A DNA stretch of 5,302 nucleotides from the NCBI GenBank assembly GCA_903826185.1, contig CAIKDL010000056.1, forward strand, positions 1 through 5,302, in the 5' to 3' direction. This DNA is from an uncultured bacterium. GTDB lineage: Bacteria > Patescibacteriota > Minisyncoccia > Phycocordibacterales > PALSA-1337. This document shows positions 1 through 4,822 of this stretch, in pieces. The notes under the pieces were generated by a model, which saw only the letters and a list, made by a program, of their open reading frames with translations, searched no databases and had not been told where the DNA came from. How positions within the stretch are numbered: the stretch's first letter is position 1; each line of letters opens with the position of its first letter. The position numbers were made by a program, and so were the translations under genes.

Positions 1-615
1 GGCGTCGACTTCGAAAGTTTTTCGAAAGTCATTTCCACAACCCAAAGAAAGGAGATTAGAAGGGCTTTTGGTTTTACAGATTCAGATATCGTCGTGATAA
101 CGACTGGGCGTTTGGTCTTGAAGAATGCCGTAGATGTTGTACTTAGAGCAATGAGCCTTCTCGGTCCATCTTATAAATTTTTGTCTTTAGGTGATGGCGC
201 CGATCTTGAAAAGTTAAATGATCTTTCCAAGTCTCTCGGTATCGAGAATAGGGTAATCTTCAATAAATTCGTATCGCATTCAGAACTGCCGGCTTATTTG
301 CAGGCGTCTGACATTTTCGTGCGCCCGTCGCGATCGGAAGGATTGGGAAATTCTTTTTTGGAAGCGATGGCGGCAGGAATACCTGTAGTTGCTACGCAAG
401 TTGGTGGAATACCGGATTTTCTTACAGATGGGGAAACGGGTTTGTTTTGTGAAGTTGATAATCCAAATAACCTCGCTCAAAAAATAGAGAAGTTAGCCAA
501 GGATAGAGAATCTAGATCTTATATCGTCGAAAAGGCCAAGAAACTAGTAGAAGGTAGATATACCTGGCAACCGATCGCTCTGAGCATAAAAAAGATTTTG
601 GTGAGTATGTCATAA
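1..615 (+). CDS. GT4-family glycosyltransferase, C-terminal half (5' end outside window)
   Basis: The reading frame is open from base 1 to a TAA at 613-615, giving 204 residues; the true start lies to the left. What remains is the interdomain linker (GVDF at the first residues) and the whole nucleotide-sugar-binding Rossmann half of a GT-B enzyme. Visible motifs are GRLVLKN (36-42, with Arg37 and Lys41 as likely donor-phosphate contacts), LGDGADLE (63-70), VRPSRSEGLGNSFLEAMAAG (107-126) with the EX7E pair Glu113 and Glu121, then PVVATQVGGIPD and a DGETGLF loop. All catalytic signatures are intact. It should transfer a sugar from a nucleotide-sugar donor with retention of configuration, probably at the cytoplasmic face of the membrane. 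Acceptor and sugar cannot be told because the acceptor-binding half is missing. The next gene follows after 56 bases, the widest gap here, and this protein is the most conventional of the four glycosyltransferases. Confidence 0.95.
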   Translation, partial: GVDFESFSKVISTTQRKEIRRAFGFTDSDIVVITTGRLVLKNAVDVVLRAMSLLGPSYKFLSLGDGADLEKLNDLSKSLGIENRVIFNKFVSHSELPAYLQASDIFVRPSRSEGLGNSFLEAMAAGIPVVATQVGGIPDFLTDGETGLFCEVDNPNNLAQKIEKLAKDRESRSYIVEKAKKLVEGRYTWQPIALSIKKILVSMS

Positions 616-655
616 AAGCTTGTGCGCTACGTCATGCACTACGAAGCCGTTATTG

Positions 656-664
656 TGGTATCAT
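656..664 (+). promoter_or_regulatory. Candidate extended -10 promoter for a leaderless transcript
   Basis: The bases TGG followed by TATCAT (hexamer 659-664) fit an extended -10 element, with TG one base ahead of a hexamer matching TATAAT at 5 of 6 positions. Seven bases separate it from the ATG at 672, so transcription would begin at or within a base or two of the start codon. No -35-like hexamer lies 17 bases upstream, as is common when TGn is present. No Shine-Dalgarno is visible before this ATG, which also favours a leaderless message. This is inferred from spacing only. Confidence 0.45.
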
Positions 665-671
665 TTCATGT

Positions 672-1697
672 ATGAATATCCTGATTTCTTCTGGAATATA
701 CCCGCCGGACATTGGTGGTCCTGCGCAATATGCCCGGAATCTTTATGAGACCTGGAAGAGTCAGGGCCACAACGTCAAGGTGGCGGCATACAGGTGGGAA
801 AGAGCCTTCCCGCCGGTTGTGAGGCATATCTTATTTTTTCTGAAAATCATTCGCAAAGGTTATAAGGCCGACATGATATTGGTCTTGGATACTTGGTCAG
901 CGGCAGTGCCAACCATGTGCGCTTGTATGCTCATGCGCAAGAAATACATCTTACGAACCGGTGGCGATGCCCTCTGGGAATCTTATGTAGAAAGGACGGG
1001 TGATTTGGTTTTGTTCAAGGATTTCTACCCGGCCACTTTGAAGAAGCTTTCATTGAAGGAAAAGATGATGTTCAATTGGGGCGGTGCTTCTTTGAGACAT
1101 GCCTCAGCCATCATTTTCAGTACGAATTGGCAGAAATCTATTTTCGAAAAAGCTTATAGTCTCAACTCGGCGAAAAACTATGTTGTTGAAAATTATTATG
1201 GACCGCGCATGGAGCCGACCCAACCTGAAGAGCGTGTCTTTGTGGCCGCTGGTCGTACTCTGAAATTGAAGAATATCGATATCTTGCGTAGTGCATTCAC
1301 TAAAGCAAAAATAGAACTCCAAAGGAGAGGTCTTCCAGATGTGAGCCTTGATATGGGCCGCGCTATTCACGATGGCTTTCTGGATAAGATGCATCGAGCC
1401 TACGCAGTGATCCTAGTTTCCATAAGCGAGATGAGCCCAAACATGATCGCTGAGGCCATACAAGTCGGCACGCCATTTATAATGACAAAAGAGAACGGCA
1501 TAACCGACCGTGTAGGCAAAACCGCTGTGCTTGTTGATCCGACCAATGAAGCTGATATTGTATCGAAGATTGTTTGGCTGTCTGACCCCAAGAACAGGGC
1601 TAGTCAAGCCGCTGCCATTCGTGGTTTTAATTTCACTCATTCCTGGTCTGATATCGCCAAAGAAATAGAAGCGGTGAATGGCACGGCGCGCAAATAG
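672..1697 (+). CDS. Compact GT4-like glycosyltransferase
   Basis: This 341-residue protein resembles a GT-B glycosyltransferase. The N-terminal acceptor domain opens with MNILISSGIYPPDIGGPAQY, whose glycine loop is typical of GT4 enzymes. A characteristic block RTGGDALWESYVERTGD lies at 95-111, and FSTNWQK (149-155) precedes the interdomain linker. The donor domain carries AGRTLKLKN (193-201, Arg195 and Lys200) and ISEMSPNMIAEA (251-262), with an EX7E pair Glu253 and Glu261. The region between these motifs is short: 58 residues from the Arg to the first Glu, against 76 and 87 in two neighbours, and the usual GxG-containing strand is not recognisable. I recall similar proteins in Parcubacteria, so this is probably a subfamily trait rather than damage. 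ATG 672 is chosen because the conserved N-terminus begins there. An ATG at 668 is out of frame. The next gene starts 14 bases after the stop. Substrate unknown. Confidence 0.88.
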   Translation: MNILISSGIYPPDIGGPAQYARNLYETWKSQGHNVKVAAYRWERAFPPVVRHILFFLKIIRKGYKADMILVLDTWSAAVPTMCACMLMRKKYILRTGGDALWESYVERTGDLVLFKDFYPATLKKLSLKEKMMFNWGGASLRHASAIIFSTNWQKSIFEKAYSLNSAKNYVVENYYGPRMEPTQPEERVFVAAGRTLKLKNIDILRSAFTKAKIELQRRGLPDVSLDMGRAIHDGFLDKMHRAYAVILVSISEMSPNMIAEAIQVGTPFIMTKENGITDRVGKTAVLVDPTNEADIVSKIVWLSDPKNRASQAAAIRGFNFTHSWSDIAKEIEAVNGTARK

Positions 1698-1707
1698 AGA
1701 TAAATAA

Positions 1708-1713
1708 TATTAT
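1708..1713 (+). promoter_or_regulatory. Possible -10 element (TATTAT) at the start of the third gene
   Basis: TATTAT matches the -10 consensus at 5 of 6 positions and overlaps the first possible ATG (1712). It lies 10 bases before a second in-frame ATG at 1724, which would give a transcript with almost no leader. No -35 is seen. The surroundings are AT-rich, so a chance match is quite possible. Confidence 0.2.
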
Positions 1714-2950
1714 GTCGCAAGATATGAATATTCTAATGATTGGCACCGACCTCAACCTTCTAAGAGAGGGAAGCGGTGTTCGTGAGCGCTCCATCCACTA
1801 TGCTTCCATGCTTGGTAAGCTCGATATTATTGTCTTTGGAGCTAGTGCCACGGAAGTCGCTGCTAGTGGCAATATCGTAAAAGGTGGCGAATCCGCCAAA
1901 AGTGGCGGAATAGTTCAATTGGCCGAAAACTGTTTTGTCCATCCGGTTAGGAAATCTTGGAAGTTTTTAGAAGCTTTCACGGCGATTAAGATGGCTCTCA
2001 AGATCGCCGACAGATCTACTATTATTTCCGTGCAGGATCCGTTCGAGGTTGGGCTTTTAGGTTTGTTTATTAGCCGTATCAAGAGATGTGCTTTACACGC
2101 GCAGGTGCATATAGACTTTTTCAATCCTTATTTCAAAAAAGAATCACTTAGACAACGTATCCAAGCGATGATCGCCGGCTTTGTATTGAAACACGCCGAC
2201 GGTGTCAGGGTTGTATCAAAGAAGATAAAAGATTATGTCATAAAAGATCTAGGTGTTAGAGAGGGTAAAGTGACTTTTGTTCCAGTGTTTGTCGATACCA
2301 AGACGGCGGAGAATAGTCTCATAACTTCTGATCTGCATAAGCTCTTTCCAGAATTTACGTGGATAGTTCTGGTTGCAGCTCGTTATGTGAAGCAGAAAAA
2401 TATTCCATTGGCCATAAGTGCCTTTGATGAATTCAAGAAAAATATCGCAGCTGGTTCCATTAAAGCCGGTCTTGTCAGCGCAGCTGGTCTTGTTATCGCC
2501 GGTTCCGGCCCAGAAGAAGCCTCAATTCGTCGATTCATTTCTGAAAAAAGTTTGGATGACAGCGTCAAACTCGGCTCATGGACGAAAGAATTCGCTTCTT
2601 GTATGAAGACCTGTGACGTCTTCCTAATGTCTTCCGATTACGAAGGGTATGGAATGACGGTGGTCGAAGCTGCTTCTCTTGGTAAGTCGATCATTATGAC
2701 CGACGTCGGTTGCGCCGGTGATTTTTTGGTTAATGAAAATAATGGGTTAGTGGTTCCGGTTGGTAATGCCGCGGCCATGGCGCAGGCTTTGGCCAGATTG
2801 TTTAATGATCGCGCCTTTTCCGAAAAGATTGGACTTGCCGCCAAAGCTTCCACAAAGGACACCTCGCGCGATTCTTCGGCTCGCAATATCAATGACCAAC
2901 TTATAGTCACTTCTTGGAAGACTGCCAAGGCTTGTGTTAGCATGAAATAA
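1712..2950 (+). CDS. GT4-family glycosyltransferase with two low-complexity insertions
   Basis: A full GT-B enzyme of 412 residues. The N-terminal domain has ILMIGTDLNLLREGSGVRER (7-26), SVQDPFEVGLLG (106-117), HIDFFNPYF (133-141) and ADGVRVVSKKI (162-172), a set I associate with a Parcubacterial GT4 family. The donor domain shows AARYVKQKN (222-230, Arg224 and Lys229), IAGSGPEE (262-269) and SSDYEGYGMTVVEA (307-320) with the EX7E pair Glu311 and Glu319, so it should be active. Two stretches look inserted: residues about 44-66, rich in Ala, Gly and Ser, and about 246-260, built from repeated AAG and AGLV units. Start choice is uncertain: ATG 1712 gives four extra residues (MSQD) before a second in-frame ATG at 1724, where the conserved family start MNILMIG begins. 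No clear Shine-Dalgarno precedes either. It lies 14 bases after the previous gene and 15 before the next. Donor and acceptor unknown. Confidence 0.93.
   Translation: MSQDMNILMIGTDLNLLREGSGVRERSIHYASMLGKLDIIVFGASATEVAASGNIVKGGESAKSGGIVQLAENCFVHPVRKSWKFLEAFTAIKMALKIADRSTIISVQDPFEVGLLGLFISRIKRCALHAQVHIDFFNPYFKKESLRQRIQAMIAGFVLKHADGVRVVSKKIKDYVIKDLGVREGKVTFVPVFVDTKTAENSLITSDLHKLFPEFTWIVLVAARYVKQKNIPLAISAFDEFKKNIAAGSIKAGLVSAAGLVIAGSGPEEASIRRFISEKSLDDSVKLGSWTKEFASCMKTCDVFLMSSDYEGYGMTVVEAASLGKSIIMTDVGCAGDFLVNENNGLVVPVGNAAAMAQALARLFNDRAFSEKIGLAAKASTKDTSRDSSARNINDQLIVTSWKTAKACVSMK
1885..1909 (+). repeat. Overlapping inverted repeats inside the third gene
   Basis: TCCGCCA (1892-1898) and TGGCGGA (1903-1909) form a perfect 7-bp stem around the loop AAAG. 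The same CGCCA can instead pair with TGGCG at 1885-1889 (5 bp, loop AATC). The two hairpins therefore exclude each other. GTGGCG also occurs twice (1884-1889, 1902-1907), encoding the two SGG/KGG-like steps of the low-complexity loop. No T-run follows, so this is not an intrinsic terminator. It may simply be a by-product of short-repeat expansion. Confidence 0.55.
2446..2506 (+). repeat. Interleaved short direct repeats in the donor domain of the third gene
   Basis: CGCAGCTGGT occurs at 2446-2455 and 2479-2488, and GGTCTTGT at 2468-2475 and 2486-2493. The related words GCTGGTTCC (2450-2458) and GCCGGTTCC (2498-2506) also flank the block. They encode the repeated residues AAGS, KAGLV, AAGLV and IAGS at about 246-265. 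The arrangement suggests duplication followed by drift, placed just ahead of the conserved IAGSGPEE strand and loop. Confidence 0.6.
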
Positions 2951-2952
2951 CC

Positions 2953-2958
2953 GAAAGG
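2953..2958 (+). promoter_or_regulatory. Shine-Dalgarno site for the fourth gene
   Basis: GAAAGG ends 7 bases before the ATG at 2966, a normal ribosome-binding spacing. It is the only gene start in the window with a convincing Shine-Dalgarno. The TATAAA that follows (2959-2964) sits one base from the ATG, too close to serve as a -10 for this gene. This start therefore looks translated from a read-through message. Confidence 0.55.
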
Positions 2959-2965
2959 TATAAAA

Positions 2966-4021
2966 ATGAAGCTTCTAGTGATCACTCAGAAAGTCTCGAA
3001 AAATGACCCACTTCTTGGGTTTTTCCACGGCTGGCTCGTGGAGTTTTCCAAGCATTTCGAATCTATCGTGGCAGTCTGTTTGGAGAAGGGTGATTATGAT
3101 CTTCCTGCGAATATTAAAGTTTTGTCTTTGGGAAAAGAGGCAGGGAAGTCACGAATCACCCAAGTTGGCAGATTGTATAGATATGTTTGGCAAGAAAGAG
3201 GAAACTACGATGCCGTGTTTGTGCATATGAACCAAGAATATGTCATCTTGGCTGGTTTGTTGTGGCGCGCTATGAATAAGAAGGTCATGATGTGGCGCAA
3301 TCATCCGTATGGAAACCTCCTGACTAGACTCGCGGTTCTACTTTCTCATAAAGTTTTTTGTACTTCGGAACAGTCATTTGTAGTCAAATCTGCCCAATCC
3401 GCTAAGACCGCGAAAGTCATGATCATGCCTGTTGGTATAGATACCGGCTATTTTATGCACAGGTCGGATATCTCCAAAGATTTCGACAAAATTTTGTATC
3501 TTGGCAGGATATCTCCGGTGAAAAATATCGATATCATTATTAAATCCATTAAGGCCGTCAAAGATTCTGACACGAAGATGGGATTGACTGTCGTTGGTGA
3601 CTCGACTGACAACGGTTCTTACTTGGATAGTTTGAAAGCTGAGACTAATCGGTTGGGAATATCAGATTCAGTTGCATTCATGCCGAGTGTGACCAATCAA
3701 GAAACTCCGAGATATTACAATAGTTATGGATATTCTATCAATGCCACGCAGTCTGGCAGTTTCGATAAAACTATTTGTGAGGCCATGGCTTGTGAGCAAA
3801 TTGTGCTAACTTCGAATCCGGCTCTTGCGGGCAAAGTCGACGACCGACTTTTGTTCAAGGAATTGGACGCGGCTGACCTAGCAGCGAAATTGGGGGCTTT
3901 ATCGAAGCTGCCGATCGCGGAGTTGGAAAACATCGGAAAAAACCTGCGCAATTTCATCATTAAAGAGCATAGCCTTTCTTGTCTGGCTTCGGATGTTCAT
4001 ACTATCGCCGATAGCCTATAA
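2966..4021 (+). CDS. GT4-like glycosyltransferase, variant lacking the first EX7E glutamate
   Basis: A 351-residue GT-B protein. The N-terminal domain starts MKLLVITQKV, with a membrane-facing or acceptor segment around 93-130 (ILAGLLWRAMNKKVMMWRNH, then a basic and hydrophobic stretch) and a TSEQSF block at 133-138. The interdomain link is MPVGIDTGYF (154-163). The donor domain has YLGRISPVKN (178-187, Arg181 and Lys186), VVGDSTDNG (209-217) and NATQSGSFDKTICEAMACEQ (259-278). In the last motif the second Glu of EX7E is present (Glu272), but Gly264 occupies the place of the first, and an SFDK segment (Asp267, Lys268) lies between. I recall SGS/TGS-DK proteins as a recurring GT4 subgroup, so this is probably a family feature rather than inactivation. 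ATG 2966 is backed by GAAAGG 7 bases upstream and by the conserved N-terminus. Its TAA forms part of the TATAAT ahead of the deacetylase. Sugar specificity unknown. Confidence 0.9.
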   Translation: MKLLVITQKVSKNDPLLGFFHGWLVEFSKHFESIVAVCLEKGDYDLPANIKVLSLGKEAGKSRITQVGRLYRYVWQERGNYDAVFVHMNQEYVILAGLLWRAMNKKVMMWRNHPYGNLLTRLAVLLSHKVFCTSEQSFVVKSAQSAKTAKVMIMPVGIDTGYFMHRSDISKDFDKILYLGRISPVKNIDIIIKSIKAVKDSDTKMGLTVVGDSTDNGSYLDSLKAETNRLGISDSVAFMPSVTNQETPRYYNSYGYSINATQSGSFDKTICEAMACEQIVLTSNPALAGKVDDRLLFKELDAADLAAKLGALSKLPIAELENIGKNLRNFIIKEHSLSCLASDVHTIADSL

Positions 4022-4022
4022 T
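4017..4022 (+). promoter_or_regulatory. Consensus -10 (TATAAT) for a leaderless deacetylase transcript
   Basis: A perfect TATAAT lies 6 bases before the in-frame ATG at 4029, so transcription 7 bases downstream of the hexamer would begin exactly on the A of the start codon. The hexamer contains the TAA stop of the preceding gene (4019-4021). A poor -35 (TGTTCA, 3994-3999, 3 of 6 matches) sits at 17-bp spacing. No Shine-Dalgarno precedes this ATG, and the match supports 4029 as the start. Confidence 0.6.
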
Positions 4023-4028
4023 ATCCGT

Positions 4029-4793
4029 ATGTTCAAGACCATGTTAAAAGATATAGTCTATTCCGTCCGCCGCCTTTGTGTACGAAAGAAAAACTCTGCT
4101 ATTGTGCTTGTTTATCACTCCGTAGGCCGCAATGGTCTTCGATTTACCGTGACACCAGAGATGTTCGAGCATCAGATGGCCTGGCTTAACAAAGAGAAAT
4201 TCAATGTAGTCTCTTTGGATAAGTTGACTGGTTATATGGATGCCGGATCGATACCGCCAAAGACTTTGGCGATCACTTTTGATGATGGTTATCGCGATAA
4301 TATTATCGAAGCTTTTCCTGTGCTCAAGAGGTATGGTTTTCCGGCAACTATTTTTTTGACAGTTTCTGATCTTGGTAAGTCGCGTGACGTCAGAGGTGTG
4401 CCACTGGAAATATTGTCAGAGGAAGAATTGAGACATCTTGAGTCCTCGGGCTTAGTCTTAATAGAGCCACACACGGTGACTCATCCGAAATTGACACAGG
4501 TGCCTGATGCTACGATAGAGCAGGAGATAACGCAGTCGAAAAAGACCATCGAAGGGATATTGAATAAAAATTGCATCCACTTCGCTTATCCAAAAGGCAG
4601 ATATAACGACGCTGTTCTGGAAATCATTTCTCATACCGGGATAAAATATGGTTACACCACAATAAATGGTTTTGTGACGCCGAAATCTTCTCATTATGAG
4701 ATTCCCAGGAATGGTATAACCTCTGATACTACGATGGCTCAATTCAAAGGAATCGCTTTGGCTGGACGAGTTACTTTAGAAAATTTTGTCTGA
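4029..4793 (+). CDS. Polysaccharide deacetylase (NodB-homology, carbohydrate esterase family 4)
   Basis: Translated from ATG 4029 this is 254 residues. It has the NodB fold signatures in order: VLVYHSVG (26-33), motif 1 TFDDGYRDN (83-91; Asp85 as probable catalytic base and Asp86 as metal ligand), motif 2 HTVTHP (148-153; His148 and His152 as metal ligands) and motif 3 FAYPKGRYND (185-194). The family ending EIPRNGITSD is at 224-233. Such enzymes use a divalent metal to remove N-acetyl groups from GlcNAc-type glycans. No signal peptide or clear membrane segment is visible at the N-terminus, only a basic start (RRLCVRKK), so it is either cytoplasmic or exported by an unusual route. An upstream in-frame ATG at 3993 would add 12 residues and overlap the previous gene by 29 bases; 4029 is preferred because of the TATAAT six bases before it. 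Ending on TGA fits the family length. Target glycan unknown, but presumably the product of the adjacent glycosyltransferases. Confidence 0.93.
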   Translation: MFKTMLKDIVYSVRRLCVRKKNSAIVLVYHSVGRNGLRFTVTPEMFEHQMAWLNKEKFNVVSLDKLTGYMDAGSIPPKTLAITFDDGYRDNIIEAFPVLKRYGFPATIFLTVSDLGKSRDVRGVPLEILSEEELRHLESSGLVLIEPHTVTHPKLTQVPDATIEQEITQSKKTIEGILNKNCIHFAYPKGRYNDAVLEIISHTGIKYGYTTINGFVTPKSSHYEIPRNGITSDTTMAQFKGIALAGRVTLENFV

Positions 4794-4814
4794 GACCTGT
4801 ATTTGTGTAATACT
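4786..4814 (+). promoter_or_regulatory. Candidate promoter for the methyltransferase gene
   Basis: TTGTCT (4786-4791, 4 of 6 matches to the -35 consensus) is followed by a 17-bp spacer and AATACT (4809-4814, 4 of 6), with TGT directly before the hexamer making an extended -10. Eight bases separate it from ATG 4823, again near-leaderless geometry. The -35 overlaps the final codons of the deacetylase. No Shine-Dalgarno is seen ahead of 4823. Confidence 0.4.
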
Positions 4815-4822
4815 TAGCGGAC

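Noticed and set aside
622..639. Possible terminator hairpin (GTGC with GCAC) between the first two genes
   Set aside because: The stem is only 4 bp with a long loop and no T-run.
1104..1394. A 96-residue open frame on the minus strand
   Set aside because: It is antisense to the second glycosyltransferase, with no family features.
2678..2689. The 12-mer CTTGGTAAGTCG, repeated at 4371-4382
   Set aside because: The copies encode similar LGKS residues in unrelated proteins, with no shared flanks; chance and codon preference explain it.
2638..2985. A 115-residue open frame on the minus strand
   Set aside because: It lies antisense to the conserved EX7E region of the third glycosyltransferase and has no recognisable motif or start signal; it is a coding shadow.
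3993..4028. Upstream ATG at 3993 as the deacetylase start
   Set aside because: It overlaps the preceding gene by 29 bases and lacks a Shine-Dalgarno, and the added 12 residues resemble no family N-terminus; the consensus -10 favours 4029.
4356..4361. Perfect TTGACA inside the deacetylase
   Set aside because: No -10-like hexamer lies at 16 to 18 bases downstream, and it is explained by coding sequence after a T-run.
4491..4516. TTGACA followed by TACGAT
   Set aside because: The spacer is only 14 bases and the site lies within a conserved coding region.
4788..4820. TGA read as glycine (alternative genetic code)
   Set aside because: Read-through would add only nine residues before a TAG, the deacetylase ends at its normal family length, and none of the six frames contains an internal TGA.
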